This document shows, in pieces, positions 21,982-31,975 of a stretch of DNA of 64,000 nucleotides (within the stretch, counting starts at the first letter, position 1; each line of letters starts with the position of its first letter). Both the position numbers and the translations under genes were made by a program. The stretch comes from Microbacterium sp. 1S1. Lineage in GTDB: Bacteria > Actinomycetota > Actinomycetes > Actinomycetales > Microbacteriaceae. The stretch covers positions 2,604,001-2,668,000 of the forward strand of contig NZ_CP043430.1 of the NCBI RefSeq assembly GCF_008271365.1, given 5' to 3'. The notes under the pieces are model-generated. The model saw only the letters and a list, made by a program, of their open reading frames with translations. It did no database searches and was not told the DNA's origin.

Positions 21982-23559
21982 TCAGCTCGCCTCGCGGAGC
22001 ACCGGGTCCGTCACGTCGTCGATCTTGGAGGAGCGGATCGGGTGACCGCTCGTCGAGAGGCAGCGTCCGGTGTTCAGGTCCCACTTCCAGTCGTGCATGC
22101 TGCACGTCAGGATGCCGTCCTCGTCGACCTTCCCGGTCTTGGTGAGATCGGCGCGCAGGTGCGGGCAGCGCCGCTGGACGACCCAGTCACCGATCTCGGC
22201 GTCCTCGGTCTGGTCCGTCTGCTCCTGGTACCAGTTCTCGACGTACTCGATCCGGTCGACCGAGAGACACTTGAGGAACGTGGTGAGGAACTCGTTGAAC
22301 TTGCCGCTGCGCCCGACGGAGAACTGCATCGACAGGAAGATCGAGTTGGACCAGTCGATCTCGTGGTCACGGATGTTCGTCGACACGAGGTCGGCTGGGA
22401 TCGTGTACCAGTACACGCACTCCTCCCCCGCATACTCGCGGACCTTGGCACGGGGGAAGTCCACGACCATATCGAGGTCCCCGATGCGGAAACGGACGTG
22501 GCCACCGACGCCGAGGCGGATGGTGCGCGACTTCTTCAGCAGCGGCTCCCACCACTCCTTGATCGCCAGCAGCATCTCATCGGGAGGGATGATCTCGGCG
22601 CGGGAGGCCTCCTCGTCCCGGATCTCCTGCTGCCGTGTCGCGCGCTGCTCCTCCAGGTACTCCCACTTCTCGTCGAAGATGTGGTCGAGCTCGGCCTCGG
22701 TGTAGAGCGTCTGTTCCGTGGTCACCGCGCCGCCGTCGATCGTGACGAGAGTTCCGGGGACGAAGAGCTGTCCGTCGTACTTCGGCTCCAGCTCCTTCAT
22801 GTGCGCGATGAACTGCTTCTGGTCCGTGAAGATGGACTCGCCGTTGCGGCCCATGCCGTTGAAGTCGAAGAGGTCGTCGCGGAGGAACATGGGCGGGCCC
22901 GCCATCGGGAAGACGTGCGGCGCGTCGACCTTCTCGATGTAGTACATCGCGCGCTTGTTCTGCGCCTCCCGCTTGAGACGGGCGAAGTTCTGCTTGGCGT
23001 CCAGAGGCAGGTCGTAGACCATGGGCCACCAGATCGCACCGGAGACCTGCGTGAAATAGGCGTCCGGCTTACCGAAGTGCAGGAGCTTCTCGAGGTCGAG
23101 CGGGTGCGAGTCGTTCTGGTTGAGCATCGACCCGGTGCCGTCGTCCACGCTGAGAGACGAGTCGCCGATCGGGCCGTCGCTGGGGGCGCGCAGCGGGGTG
23201 ATCATCATCTTCAGCGCCCCGCGCTCGATGATCTCACCGGCCGGCGCGTAGGTGATGTTCGTGTACCCGAGCGCCCGGATGTCCTGCTCCAGGTCGTCGA
23301 TCGGGTACTCCGGCAGGAGCACCTCGATGTCCTTGCGGATGTAGCGCTCGAGCAGCGCGGGGTCGAAGTGGTCGCGGTGCCGGTGCGAGATGTACAGGAA
23401 GTCGGCTTCGCGTCCGTATCGCTCCCAGTCGAGGGCGCGGTTGTCCGGGAACGGGAACCAGGACCCGAAGAAGGACGGGCCGAGCACAGGGTCGCAGATG
23501 ATGTTGCCGCCCAGCGTCTCGATGAACATGCCGGCATGGCCGAGCCCCGTGATCCGCAT
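21982..23559 (-). CDS. Metallo-beta-lactamase fold / C-terminal Rieske [2Fe-2S] protein
   Basis: Residues 1-250 form an MBL-fold domain (UlaG-like) with the metal motif HRHRDH at 59-64. The C-terminal 65 residues are a Rieske domain with C465-x-H467 and C486-x2-H489, the ligand pairs of a [2Fe-2S] cluster. A middle region of about 200 residues is unassigned. The same two domains, in the other order, occur in CMP-N-acetylneuraminate hydroxylase, so an oxygenase or redox-linked hydrolase is possible. The substrate is unknown. A GAGG site six bases before the ATG supports the 525-residue form. It is transcribed alone, upstream of the pyr operon. Confidence 0.8.
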   Translation of the reverse strand: MRITGLGHAGMFIETLGGNIICDPVLGPSFFGSWFPFPDNRALDWERYGREADFLYISHRHRDHFDPALLERYIRKDIEVLLPEYPIDDLEQDIRALGYTNITYAPAGEIIERGALKMMITPLRAPSDGPIGDSSLSVDDGTGSMLNQNDSHPLDLEKLLHFGKPDAYFTQVSGAIWWPMVYDLPLDAKQNFARLKREAQNKRAMYYIEKVDAPHVFPMAGPPMFLRDDLFDFNGMGRNGESIFTDQKQFIAHMKELEPKYDGQLFVPGTLVTIDGGAVTTEQTLYTEAELDHIFDEKWEYLEEQRATRQQEIRDEEASRAEIIPPDEMLLAIKEWWEPLLKKSRTIRLGVGGHVRFRIGDLDMVVDFPRAKVREYAGEECVYWYTIPADLVSTNIRDHEIDWSNSIFLSMQFSVGRSGKFNEFLTTFLKCLSVDRIEYVENWYQEQTDQTEDAEIGDWVVQRRCPHLRADLTKTGKVDEDGILTCSMHDWKWDLNTGRCLSTSGHPIRSSKIDDVTDPVLREAS

Positions 23560-23639
23560 TGCATTCCTCTCGAAGATGAACCGTTCGATTGTACCGGCGC
23601 CTCCCTGAGCGCCCGGCGGGACGGGCCGGGGAAAAGGGG

Positions 23640-26600
23640 CTAGTCGCCGAAGAGGCCGCGGATGTCCTCGGCGGTCAGCGTCTGGGCGAAGAGCGCGTCG
23701 TCGTCCAGCACGGCCGTGAACAATCGCGCCTTGCGGCGTTGCAGCGCGAGGACCTTCTCCTCGATCGTGCCGGTCGCGATCATCCGGTAGACGAACACCT
23801 GACTGCGCTGGCCGATGCGGTGCGTGCGGTCGACGGCCTGGGCCTCGGCGGCCGGGTTCCACCACGGGTCGAGGAGGAAGACGTAGTCGGCCTCGGTCAG
23901 CGTGAGCCCGAACCCGCCGGCCTTCAGGCTGATGAGGAACACGGGCTGCTCCCCCGCGGTGAAGTCGGCGACGACTCCCTCACGGCGCCGCGTGGAACCG
24001 TCGAGGTGCGCGTAGGGGATCCCGGCGGCGTCCAGGCGCGCGGCCGCCATGTCCAGGTAGGACGTGAACTGACTGAAGACGAGCGCCCTGTGCCCTTCCG
24101 CCTGCAGTTCGACGATCCGCTCCAGGAGCACGTCGAGCTTGCGGGAACCGAGCCGTGCATCGGCGGCGTCGATCAACGCCGGAGCGAGGCTGAGCAGACG
24201 CAACAGGGTCAGCGAGCGGAACACGATGAAGCGGTTGCGGTCCAGGTCTTCCAGCAGGCCGAGCACCTTCTGTCGCTCGCGCTGCAGCACGGTCTCGTAG
24301 AGCTCCCGGTGCCCGGGACTCAGCTCGACCTCCAGCACCTGCTCCTGCTTCGGCGGCAGCTCGGGGGCGACGAGCTCCTTGGTACGGCGGAGGACCAGCG
24401 GGCGGATCCGCCGTCGGAGCTGGGCGAGGCGACGCTGCCGATACGGCCCGCCTTCCGCGTTCTCCGGGACCTTGCCCTGCTCGATCGGTTGGATGTACTG
24501 CTCGCGGAACTTCCGGGCCGAGGCGAACAGGCCGGGCGCGGTGAGCTTCAGCAGCGCCCACAGTTCCGAGAGACTGTTCTCCAGCGGCGTGCCCGTCACC
24601 GCGATCGTCACGTCGGCGGGAAAACGTGCGATCGAACGGTGGAGCTTCGTCTCCGGATTCTTGACGAACTGGGCCTCGTCGAGGATGAGCCCAGCCCAGG
24701 CGACGCCCGCGTACGCCTCCTCGTCGAGACGGGCGACGGCGTAGGTCGTGAGCACGACGTCGGCGTCGCCCGCCGTGACGCCCACGGATGGACCGGCGGT
24801 CGACCCGCGACTGATCACGCGCAGCCCGGGCGCGAATCGAGCCGCCTCGGTGCGCCAGGTGGACAGCACGGACGTCGGTACGACCACGAGAAAAGGCCGG
24901 TCCTCCCCTGCCGCACGGGCATGCAGGATGAGCGCGAGGAGCTGCACGGTCTTTCCGAGCCCCATGTCGTCGGCGAGGATGCCGCCGAGGCGGTGCGCCC
25001 AGAGGAACGCAAGCCAATCGAGGCCCTCCTTCTGGTACGGCCGGAGCTGCGCGGTGAGCCCGGGCGGGATCGGCACCGGAGGCACCGTCGACGCAGTGCG
25101 CAGCCCCTCGGCGGTGGCGCGCCAGCTCACGGCGGGATGGGCCTCATCCGCCAGATCCTCGAACTCCTCCCAGAGGTCCGTCTGATGACGGCTGATCCGC
25201 GGACCCGTCTCCCACTCATCAAGATCCCCGGCCTCGTCGAGCAGGTCGCGCAGCCGGTCCAGAGCCGGGTGATTCAGCGAGAAGTAGCTGCCGTCGACGA
25301 GCAGGAGCTTGCGCCGCCCCGCGCTGAGGGCCGCGAACAACGGCTCGAACGGGATGTTCCTTCCATCGATGCGCACGATCACGCCGAGGTCGAACCAGTC
25401 CGGGTCCGTGCTCTCCACGGTCGAGACGGTGATCTCCGGCTCGCCGGCGAGTTCGCGATACGTCTTGCGACGGCCGGACACCTCCACCGCGACGCCTTCG
25501 GCCTCCAGCGCGGGGACGACACGGGTCATGAACTCCGCAGCCTCGACGTCGTGAAAGGCGCCCGCGGGAGCGAACTCCAGGCCGCGCTCCCGCCAGATGT
25601 TTCGGAGCGTGTCCGCTCCGCCGGCTTCGGCCGCCGGGTCCCTCACGGCTTCCGGCCCCGGGGCGAACGGCACCCTCCCGAAGCCGCGATAGTCCCACTC
25701 GAACGCGTACTCCACGGTGTCCCCTCGGCGGAACGCCACCTGCAGCACCGGGCGAGGCGGCGGGAGGGCGGGCAGCGCGACGCGGCCGACCGCGCGGACG
25801 GGGATACGGCGCGCGAGGAGCGGATACGCCTCGTGGAGGAAAGCCGCCTCCTCCTCCGCGGGGACCAGGAGCGTCTCGGCTCGGAGCAGCGACTCGCCCG
25901 GACCGGCGAGCGGAAGCTCTGCGAGGGTCACGTGCAGCCGTGACCCGCTCTGCGCGATCTCGTACACGCCGGACCGCCCGAGAGCCCGGACGCTGCCCGG
26001 CGCCGTCTCGCGCCCGTCGAGGGTCACGACCGGACGGACGACGAGGACGCCGTCGTCATCGCGGGACACGTCAGCCGTCAGTTCCGCGGTGTCCGCGAGG
26101 GCGAGCGTCGTCGACCGCTGGGCGGCCACGAGCGGGATGCCGAGCTCGGTCGCCGAGCGGAGGTGCCCCCAGAGCAGTCGCGACTCGATCAGGTCGGCGA
26201 CGAGCCAGTCCCCCGCTGTACCGGAGAGCAGCGCGTCGCGCGCGATGCTGAGCAGATCGGCGAACCACCGCGACCGTTCACGACCGTACTGGTCGGGGGC
26301 GCGGCGCACCGCGTCCCAGGTCGCGGAACCGAGCACCCAGGCCCCGGTCGCCGCGCTCCGCTCCAGGGGACGGATGCCGAGCAGGATCTCGCCTGTCGCC
26401 CTCGCGACGTCGCGCGGAGTCGCGGTGCGCTGCGGACGCGACGCCCACGGATTGGCACCACGGGCGTCTCGGACTCGCAGCTCGAATCCGAGAGCCAGGG
26501 GTGTCGTCGCCGCCGGAGCTGCGCCCGCCTCGAACAGGGCCCGCCAGTCGCGCGCCCCGTCTCCCGGGGTGCCGGAGGAGGCGGGCTGCGGGTGGATCAT
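23640..26600 (-). CDS. Snf2/SWI2-family DEAD-like ATPase (helicase-related)
   Basis: This 986-residue protein has an N-terminal bacterial Snf2-associated region (about 1-500), a SNF2 ATPase core with LADDMGLGKT (motif I), LILDEAQFVKNP (motif II) and VTGTPLENSLSELW, then a helicase C-terminal domain with FSQFTSYLD, LKAGGFGLTL and DRTHRIGQ. Such ATPases translocate on double-stranded DNA or remodel protein-DNA complexes; the bacterial role is not established, though HepA-like members recycle RNA polymerase. The ATG at 26600 is used because the longer in-frame reading overlaps nusB. It starts 43 bases after the nusB stop. Confidence 0.92.
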   Translation of the reverse strand: MIHPQPASSGTPGDGARDWRALFEAGAAPAATTPLALGFELRVRDARGANPWASRPQRTATPRDVARATGEILLGIRPLERSAATGAWVLGSATWDAVRRAPDQYGRERSRWFADLLSIARDALLSGTAGDWLVADLIESRLLWGHLRSATELGIPLVAAQRSTTLALADTAELTADVSRDDDGVLVVRPVVTLDGRETAPGSVRALGRSGVYEIAQSGSRLHVTLAELPLAGPGESLLRAETLLVPAEEEAAFLHEAYPLLARRIPVRAVGRVALPALPPPRPVLQVAFRRGDTVEYAFEWDYRGFGRVPFAPGPEAVRDPAAEAGGADTLRNIWRERGLEFAPAGAFHDVEAAEFMTRVVPALEAEGVAVEVSGRRKTYRELAGEPEITVSTVESTDPDWFDLGVIVRIDGRNIPFEPLFAALSAGRRKLLLVDGSYFSLNHPALDRLRDLLDEAGDLDEWETGPRISRHQTDLWEEFEDLADEAHPAVSWRATAEGLRTASTVPPVPIPPGLTAQLRPYQKEGLDWLAFLWAHRLGGILADDMGLGKTVQLLALILHARAAGEDRPFLVVVPTSVLSTWRTEAARFAPGLRVISRGSTAGPSVGVTAGDADVVLTTYAVARLDEEAYAGVAWAGLILDEAQFVKNPETKLHRSIARFPADVTIAVTGTPLENSLSELWALLKLTAPGLFASARKFREQYIQPIEQGKVPENAEGGPYRQRRLAQLRRRIRPLVLRRTKELVAPELPPKQEQVLEVELSPGHRELYETVLQRERQKVLGLLEDLDRNRFIVFRSLTLLRLLSLAPALIDAADARLGSRKLDVLLERIVELQAEGHRALVFSQFTSYLDMAAARLDAAGIPYAHLDGSTRRREGVVADFTAGEQPVFLISLKAGGFGLTLTEADYVFLLDPWWNPAAEAQAVDRTHRIGQRSQVFVYRMIATGTIEEKVLALQRRKARLFTAVLDDDALFAQTLTAEDIRGLFGD

Positions 26601-26643
26601 GGGACGATCCTGCCCGCCGCCGCCGACACCGCTGCTGCGGCGC

Positions 26644-27054
26644 TCAGGCCGAGCGGGCGACGCGGGCGAGCACGCCGTGCACGAAGGCGCCCGACTCGTC
26701 GGTGGAGAACTCCTTCGCGAGCTCCACCGCCTCGTCGATCGCGACCGCGGTCGGAACCTCGTCGTTGTAGAGGATCTCCCACGCGCCGATGCGCAGCAGG
26801 GCGCGGTCGACAGCGGGCATCCGCTCGAGCTTCCAGTCACGGCTGTGCGTCGTGATCTGCTCGTCGATCTCGTCGCGCTGGTCGATGATGCCGTCGACGA
26901 TCTCGCGGGCGTACAGCCACGACGCCTCGCGTGCGGGCTCGTTCGCCGCGCGCTTCGCCTCGGCGGCGAGGGCCACCGCGACCTCGTCGCCGCGGACGTC
27001 GGCGGAGAATAGGATGTCGAGCGCGCGCTTGCGCGCCTTCGTGCGGGCGCTCAC
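26644..27054 (-). CDS. nusB: Transcription antitermination factor NusB
   Basis: NusB binds boxA RNA with S10 to promote antitermination of rRNA transcription. It is a 136-residue helical protein with KARKRALDILFSADVRG at the N-terminus and NDEVPTAVAIDEAVELAKEF near the C-terminus. The GTG start lies three bases after the efp stop; efp-nusB adjacency is conserved in actinobacteria. Confidence 0.96.
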   Translation of the reverse strand: MSARTKARKRALDILFSADVRGDEVAVALAAEAKRAANEPAREASWLYAREIVDGIIDQRDEIDEQITTHSRDWKLERMPAVDRALLRIGAWEILYNDEVPTAVAIDEAVELAKEFSTDESGAFVHGVLARVARSA

Positions 27055-27057
27055 GCC

Positions 27058-27618
27058 TTACTTCTCGCGGCCGAGGTACTCGCCCGTGCGGGTGTCGACC
27101 TTGACCTTCGTGCCGGTCTCCAGGAACAGCGGCACCTGGATCTCGTAGCCGGTCTCCAGCGTTGCCGGCTTGGTGCCGGCGGACGACCGGTCGCCCTGCA
27201 GGCCGGGCTCGGTGTACGTCACCTCGAGGATGACCGACGCCGGGAGGTCGATGTAGAGCGGGTTGCCGTTGTTGAGGGCGATCGTGACCTGCTGGTTCTC
27301 GAGCAGGAAGTTCTTCGCGTCGCCGACCGTGGCGGCAGGCAGCGTGATCTGGTCGAAGTCGGTCTGGTCCATGAACACGAACCCGTCACCGTCGGTGTAC
27401 AGGTAGGTGTAGTCGCGGCGGTCGACGTTCTCGATGTCGATCTTCGCGCCGGCGTTGTACGTGCGGTCGACGACCTTGCCGGAGACGACGTTCTTCAGCT
27501 TCGTGCGGACGAACGCGCCACCCTTGCCGGGCTTGACGTGCTGGAACTCGATGACGCTCCAGAGCTGCCCGTCGATGCTGAGGACGACGCCGTTCTTGAT
27601 GTCTGCGGTGGATGCCAT
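27058..27618 (-). CDS. efp: Translation elongation factor P
   Basis: EF-P relieves ribosome stalling at consecutive prolines. It is 186 residues with the KOW-like N-domain and two OB domains. The loop that enters the peptidyl-transferase centre is KPGKGGAF with Lys32 at the tip; the PGKG form points to the unmodified or otherwise modified actinobacterial type, and no EpmA-like gene is nearby. The family C-terminal signature region ([11 protein letters not shown]) is intact. It is translated just before nusB. Confidence 0.97.
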   Translation of the reverse strand: MASTADIKNGVVLSIDGQLWSVIEFQHVKPGKGGAFVRTKLKNVVSGKVVDRTYNAGAKIDIENVDRRDYTYLYTDGDGFVFMDQTDFDQITLPAATVGDAKNFLLENQQVTIALNNGNPLYIDLPASVILEVTYTEPGLQGDRSSAGTKPATLETGYEIQVPLFLETGTKVKVDTRTGEYLGREK

Positions 27619-27670
27619 GTGCGAGGAGTTCCGTTCCTGAGTCCGTGGGGCCGGGGTCGGCCGACAGTCG

Positions 27671-27676
27671 ATTCTA
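27671..27676 (-). promoter_or_regulatory. Putative efp -10 (TAGAAT)
   Basis: TAGAAT lies 52 bases before the efp ATG on the minus strand, in the 175-base gap to the divergent small gene. It is close to the TATAAT consensus; no -35 element was recognised at normal spacing. Confidence 0.35.
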
Positions 27677-27793
27677 CGGGATGCCCGGTGCGGGACGCCG
27701 CGTGGGCACGATAGACGCTCCTCCGCGGGAGGGGAACCCCCGTGACGCCGGTGTCCTCCCTCGGCAGCGTGGACCTGGACAGGAGGAATCGAG

Positions 27794-28132
27794 ATGAGCG
27801 AGAACGACCGCGACCGCGACCCGACCAGGATGGCGAATCAGCCGGCGCTGAGAACGTCCTCCGGGGCGGTCTGGCTGATCGTCGCCGCGATCTTCACCGC
27901 AGTCAGCCTCGTACCGCTGATCGGCATCGTCGGCAGTGGCGGCGCGGCAGGAACGGTCGGCCTCATCACGGCGATCGTCCTGGTGCTGGGCCTGGCGGCG
28001 ATGGTGGTCGTCCGCCTCACCGTGACGAGCGTGCGCCCTCGGCTGCGGGCGCTCGCCGGCTGCTTCCTCGCCATGGCTCTGCTGACCCTGGTCGGCATCA
28101 CCGTCTGCGTGCTGCTCGTCGGTCTCCCCTGA
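27794..28132 (+). CDS. Small three-helix membrane protein, unrecognised
   Basis: This is a 112-residue protein with a charged, disordered N-terminus (1-24) and three hydrophobic segments (about 25-45, 54-74 and 86-108). A strong GGAGGA ribosome-binding site eight bases before the ATG supports it. It is on the opposite strand to everything around it, between efp and aroQ, converging on aroQ with ten bases between stops. I do not recognise a family, and no motif suggests a function. Confidence 0.7.
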   Translation: MSENDRDRDPTRMANQPALRTSSGAVWLIVAAIFTAVSLVPLIGIVGSGGAAGTVGLITAIVLVLGLAAMVVVRLTVTSVRPRLRALAGCFLAMALLTLVGITVCVLLVGLP

Positions 28133-28142
28133 CCCCGCGTCG

Positions 28143-28583
28143 TCAGAGGCGCGCGATGAGCTCCCGCACCGCGTCCGCATAGCCGTCGACGCCGCGTCCG
28201 ATGACACGGACCGCGGCGACGTCGTGCAGGAACGAATGGTGACGGAACTCCTCTCGGGCGTACACGTCGGAGATGTGCACCTCCGCGAACGGCAGCGCGA
28301 CGCCCGTGAGCGCGTCGCGCAGGGCGACCGAGGTGTGCGTGAGGCCGCCCGGGTTGATGACGATGCCCGCGCAGTCGGCGCGAGCCTCGTGGATCGCGTC
28401 GATGAGGACGCCCTCGTGGTTGCTCTGCAGCGCCCGCACCTCGTATCCGAGCGGGGCGGCGGCGTCTGCGGTGATCCGCTCGACATCGGCCAGAGTCGCC
28501 GTGCCGTAGACCGCCGGTTCGCGGGTGCCGAGCAGGTTCAGGTTGGGGCCGTTGACGAGCAGCAGCCGGCGCGGCGGCGTCAT
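28143..28583 (-). CDS. aroQ: Type II 3-dehydroquinate dehydratase
   Basis: AroQ dehydrates 3-dehydroquinate to 3-dehydroshikimate. The 146-residue protein has the class II signature NGPNLNLLGTREPAVYG with the catalytic tyrosine at residue 26, and NPGGLTHTSVALRDAL around the substrate site. The ATG overlaps the stop of the preceding acetyltransferase gene by four bases. It completes aroC-aroK-aroB-(GNAT)-aroQ. Confidence 0.97.
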   Translation of the reverse strand: MTPPRRLLLVNGPNLNLLGTREPAVYGTATLADVERITADAAAPLGYEVRALQSNHEGVLIDAIHEARADCAGIVINPGGLTHTSVALRDALTGVALPFAEVHISDVYAREEFRHHSFLHDVAAVRVIGRGVDGYADAVRELIARL

Positions 28584-29104
28584 GCGGACACGCTCCCCGC
28601 ATCGATCAGCTCACGGCGCATGACCCATTCCCGACCGAAGTCGGGCGTCTCGATCTCCCCGGTCCGGACGAACCCACGCCGACGATAGACCGCCTGCGCG
28701 CGCTCGTTGTCGACGTGGACCTCGAGCACGAGCGCGCGGAGACCGCGGTCGCGTGCCCAGGCGGCCGCGGCATCGAGGAGGGCATCGATGACTCCGGCGC
28801 CCCGGTGGTCATCCGCCACGTAGACCCCCACGACCAGTCCGGCGTCGTGCTGCTCGCGATGCGGGAGCACGGTCACGGTCCCGGTCCACGTGCCGTCGTC
28901 GGCGATCGCGACGAACTGCGCCGCGGCGGCGTCGCCCGCCGCGTTCGCCGCACGCTCCTGCCAGAAGCGGTCGGCCTGCGCCGTGGCGTGCTCGACGGTG
29001 TCGAGGAAGGCCATCGGCGCGGCCGGGTCGGCGAGGGCCTGCAGGCGCAGCGCCTTGACCTCCCGCCAGTCCTCCGCGGTGATGCGCCGGACGGCGAAGC
29101 TCAT
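28580..29104 (-). CDS. GNAT-family N-acetyltransferase
   Basis: This 174-residue protein has the acetyl-CoA binding signature VADDHRGAGVIDALLDAAAAWA followed by LVLEVHVDNERAQAVYRRRGF, the usual GNAT C-terminal half. The substrate is unknown. Its ATGA overlaps with aroB upstream and aroQ downstream place it inside the shikimate operon, but nothing in the sequence ties its reaction to that pathway. Confidence 0.88.
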   Translation of the reverse strand: MSFAVRRITAEDWREVKALRLQALADPAAPMAFLDTVEHATAQADRFWQERAANAAGDAAAAQFVAIADDGTWTGTVTVLPHREQHDAGLVVGVYVADDHRGAGVIDALLDAAAAWARDRGLRALVLEVHVDNERAQAVYRRRGFVRTGEIETPDFGREWVMRRELIDAGSVSA

Positions 29105-30189
29105 GCGCCGATCTCCTGGTACGCGGCGAACAGCAGCGACTCGTCCGGCGCCTGGAGCACGGTGGGCTTGGCGATGTCGTCGAGCAAGATGAAGCGGAGC
29201 ATCCCGCCGCGGCTCTTCTTGTCGCGCTGCATCGTGGCGAGCAGCTGCGGCCAGGCCCCGGCCCGGTACGACGTCGGAAGGCCCAGCGACTCCAGGATCG
29301 TGCGGTGGCGCTCCGCCGCGGCGTCCGACAACCGCCCGGCGAGCCGCGACAGCTCCGCGGCGTACAGCATGCCGATCGAGATGGCCGCCCCGTGCCGCCA
29401 GCGGTACCGCTCGGCGTGCTCGATCGCGTGCCCGAGCGTGTGGCCGTAGTTCAGGATCTCGCGCTGTCCGGCCTCGCGGAAGTCGTCCGAGACGACCTGT
29501 GCCTTCATGTCGATCGCGAGCTCGACGGCCCGGCGGAACTCGTCCGTCGAGGTGTCGACCGCACGCGTGGGATCGGCCTCGACGATGTCGAGGATCTCCG
29601 GCGCCCAGATGAAGCCGGCCTTGACGACCTCCGCGAACCCGGCAGTGGCCTCGTTCGGACTCAGGCTGCCCAGTTCGTCGAGGTCGCCGATGACGGCGCG
29701 GGGCGCCCAGAAGGCACCGACGAGGTTCTTGCCCTCTGCGGTGTTGACCCCGGTCTTGCCCCCTACAGCGGCATCCACGAGGCCGAGCACGGTGGTCGGC
29801 ACCTGGACGATCTGGATCCCGCGCAGCCAGGTCGCCGCGACGAAGCCGGCGAGGTCGGTCACCGCTCCCCCGCCGTAGCCGATGACGGCATCCGTTCGGG
29901 TGAAATCGGCCTGGCCCATGACCTGCCAGCAGAACGCGGCGACCTCGATGCGCTTGCCCTGCTCGGCGTCCGGGATCTCGGCGAGCAGCACCTCGCGCGG
30001 GCCGTCCGCGGTGTCGGCGAGCAGCCGGTCCCGGAGTTCGGCGGCGCGCGCCGCGAGGGTCGGCGGGTGCACGACGAGGATCTTGCGGACGCCCGGGGCC
30101 AGAGCCGCCGACACCTGTGCGAGGATCCCACGTCCGATCGTGATGTCGTAGGCGTCGTTCCCGGTGACGCTGATGGTCGTCGTGCTCAT
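29101..30189 (-). CDS. aroB: 3-dehydroquinate synthase
   Basis: AroB converts DAHP to 3-dehydroquinate using NAD and zinc. It is 362 residues with the NAD-binding GYGGGAVTDLAGFVAATW, the KTGVNTAEGKNLVGAF segment and zinc ligands in FAEVVKAGF, NYGHTLGHAIEH and WRHGAAISIGM. The ATG at 30189 overlaps the aroK stop by four bases; an in-frame extension upstream merely crosses aroK. Confidence 0.97.
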   Translation of the reverse strand: MSTTTISVTGNDAYDITIGRGILAQVSAALAPGVRKILVVHPPTLAARAAELRDRLLADTADGPREVLLAEIPDAEQGKRIEVAAFCWQVMGQADFTRTDAVIGYGGGAVTDLAGFVAATWLRGIQIVQVPTTVLGLVDAAVGGKTGVNTAEGKNLVGAFWAPRAVIGDLDELGSLSPNEATAGFAEVVKAGFIWAPEILDIVEADPTRAVDTSTDEFRRAVELAIDMKAQVVSDDFREAGQREILNYGHTLGHAIEHAERYRWRHGAAISIGMLYAAELSRLAGRLSDAAAERHRTILESLGLPTSYRAGAWPQLLATMQRDKKSRGGMLRFILLDDIAKPTVLQAPDESLLFAAYQEIGA

Positions 30190-30704
30190 CGCTGTTCTCT
30201 CCTCCATGCCACGATCTCGTCCGCGATGCGCTGCATCGGACGCCGCGAGGTGTCGAACGTGGTCGACGCCACCTCGTCGTACCATCCTCGCCGTTCGGCG
30301 AAGATGCGCTTCCACTTCTCGACCGGGTCCTCGCCCGCCAGCAGCGGGCGCGTCCCGCCGCGCAGGCGGTCGGCCACCGCGGCCTCGCTCACGGTGAGGA
30401 AGACCACAGGATGGGCGTGCAGCAGCGCGCGCGTCTCCGGATCCGTGACGGCGCCGCCACCGAGGGAGATCACCCCGCCCTCGGCGAGGGCCTCGCGGAC
30501 CGCCGCGCGCTCCAGGTCTCGGAAGTGCGCCTCGCCGTGCGCGGCGAAGATCTCCGGGATCGGGCCGTGCGCGGCGACGATGCGCTTGTCGGTGTCGATG
30601 AAGGCGACGCCCAGCCGCCGCGCGACCCGTCGCCCGACGCTGGTCTTGCCGGCCGCCATCGGTCCCACGAGGACCAGCGTCAGCGGCTCAGCCTCGTTCG
30701 TCAT
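30186..30704 (-). CDS. aroK: Shikimate kinase
   Basis: AroK phosphorylates shikimate. It is 172 residues with the P-loop GPMAAGKT at 14-21, Asp37 and Asp39 in FIDTDK, the substrate loop GGGAV and the lid sequence TRPLLAG. The ATG at 30704 lies 17 bases inside the end of aroC, an unusually long overlap for this operon. The preceding in-frame sequence is aroC read in another frame. Confidence 0.96.
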   Translation of the reverse strand: MTNEAEPLTLVLVGPMAAGKTSVGRRVARRLGVAFIDTDKRIVAAHGPIPEIFAAHGEAHFRDLERAAVREALAEGGVISLGGGAVTDPETRALLHAHPVVFLTVSEAAVADRLRGGTRPLLAGEDPVEKWKRIFAERRGWYDEVASTTFDTSRRPMQRIADEIVAWRREQR

Positions 30705-31917
30705 GCGCGATGAGCGCCGCCTCGGACGCGGGGGCCGTGCGCAGCTCCGCGGGGATGCCGTCGAGGTACCCCTCCAGGTTGCGGCGCGTCTCGCGGATAC
30801 TGTCGCCGCCGAACTTCTCCAGCACGGCGCGCGCCAGCTCGATGGCGACCATGGCCTCCGCGACGACGCCCGCCGCGGGCACGGCACAGACGTCGGAACG
30901 CTGGTGATGCGCGGTCGCCTCGTCGCCGGTCGCGACGTCGATCGTGCGCAGCGCGTGCGGCACGGTCGCGATCGGCTTCATGCCGGCCCGCACGCGCAGC
31001 ACGGTTCCGGTGGACATGCCGCCCTCGGTGCCGCCGGCCCGGTCCGTGCCGCGGGCGATGCCGTCGACGGTGGCGAAGAGCTCGTCGTGGGCGGCGGAGC
31101 CGCGGCGGCGCGTGGTTTCAAAGCCGTCGCCGACCTCCACGCCCTTGATCGCCTGGATGCTCATGAGCGCCTGGGCCAGCCGGGCGTCCAGGCGGCGATC
31201 CCAGTGCACGTGGGAGCCGAGCCCCGGCGGCAGGCCGTACGCGAGGACCTCGACGATGCCGCCGAGGGTGTCGCCGTCCTTCTTGGCGTCGTCGACCTCG
31301 GCGACCATGAGCGCCGAGGTCGCGGGGTCGAAGCACCGCAGCGGGTCGGCGTCCAGCGCGTCCACGTCGTCCGGGGTCGGCAGCGCCGCCCCGTCCGGCA
31401 CACGCACTGGCCCGATGGAGAGCGTGTGGCTGACGAGCCGGATGCCGAGCTCGCCGAGGAAGGAGCGGGCGACGGCGCCGAGCGCCACGCGGGCGGCGGT
31501 CTCCCGCGCGCTCGCGCGCTCGAGGATCGGACGGGCCTCGTCGAAGTCGTACTTCTGCATGCCCACGAGGTCAGCATGCCCCGGCCGCGGCCGGGTCAGC
31601 GGGGCGCCACGACCGCGCGAGCGGTCGGTGAGCTCCACCGGCTCCGGGTTCATGACCTCGATCCACTTCGGCCACTCGGTGTTGCCGATGCGCAGCGCGA
31701 TGGGGCTGCCCAGCGTCTTCCCGTGCCGGACGCCACCGGAGATCGTGAGCTCATCCTGTTCGAACTTCATCCGCGAGCCGCGTCCATAGCCGAGCTTGCG
31801 GCGGGCGAGGTCGGCCTGGATGGCCTCGGACGACACCGGGACGCCGGAGGGCAGACCCTCCATGACGGCGATGAGTTCTGGGCCGTGCGATTCGCCGGCC
31901 GTGAGCACGCGGAGCAT
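30688..31917 (-). CDS. aroC: Chorismate synthase
   Basis: AroC makes chorismate from EPSP using reduced FMN. It is 409 residues with the conserved LTAGESHGP at the N-terminus (His11), [27 protein letters not shown] and the late [17 protein letters not shown]. The ATG at 31917 gives the full family start [12 protein letters not shown], with a GGGAGA site nine bases upstream. The order here is aroE-aroC-aroK-aroB. Confidence 0.97.
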   Translation of the reverse strand: MLRVLTAGESHGPELIAVMEGLPSGVPVSSEAIQADLARRKLGYGRGSRMKFEQDELTISGGVRHGKTLGSPIALRIGNTEWPKWIEVMNPEPVELTDRSRGRGAPLTRPRPGHADLVGMQKYDFDEARPILERASARETAARVALGAVARSFLGELGIRLVSHTLSIGPVRVPDGAALPTPDDVDALDADPLRCFDPATSALMVAEVDDAKKDGDTLGGIVEVLAYGLPPGLGSHVHWDRRLDARLAQALMSIQAIKGVEVGDGFETTRRRGSAAHDELFATVDGIARGTDRAGGTEGGMSTGTVLRVRAGMKPIATVPHALRTIDVATGDEATAHHQRSDVCAVPAAGVVAEAMVAIELARAVLEKFGGDSIRETRRNLEGYLDGIPAELRTAPASEAALIAHDERG

Positions 31918-31975
31918 GTGCTCTAGTCTCCCATGCGTTTCCCCCCGCGACGTGCCGCGTTTCGTCGGGCGGCGC

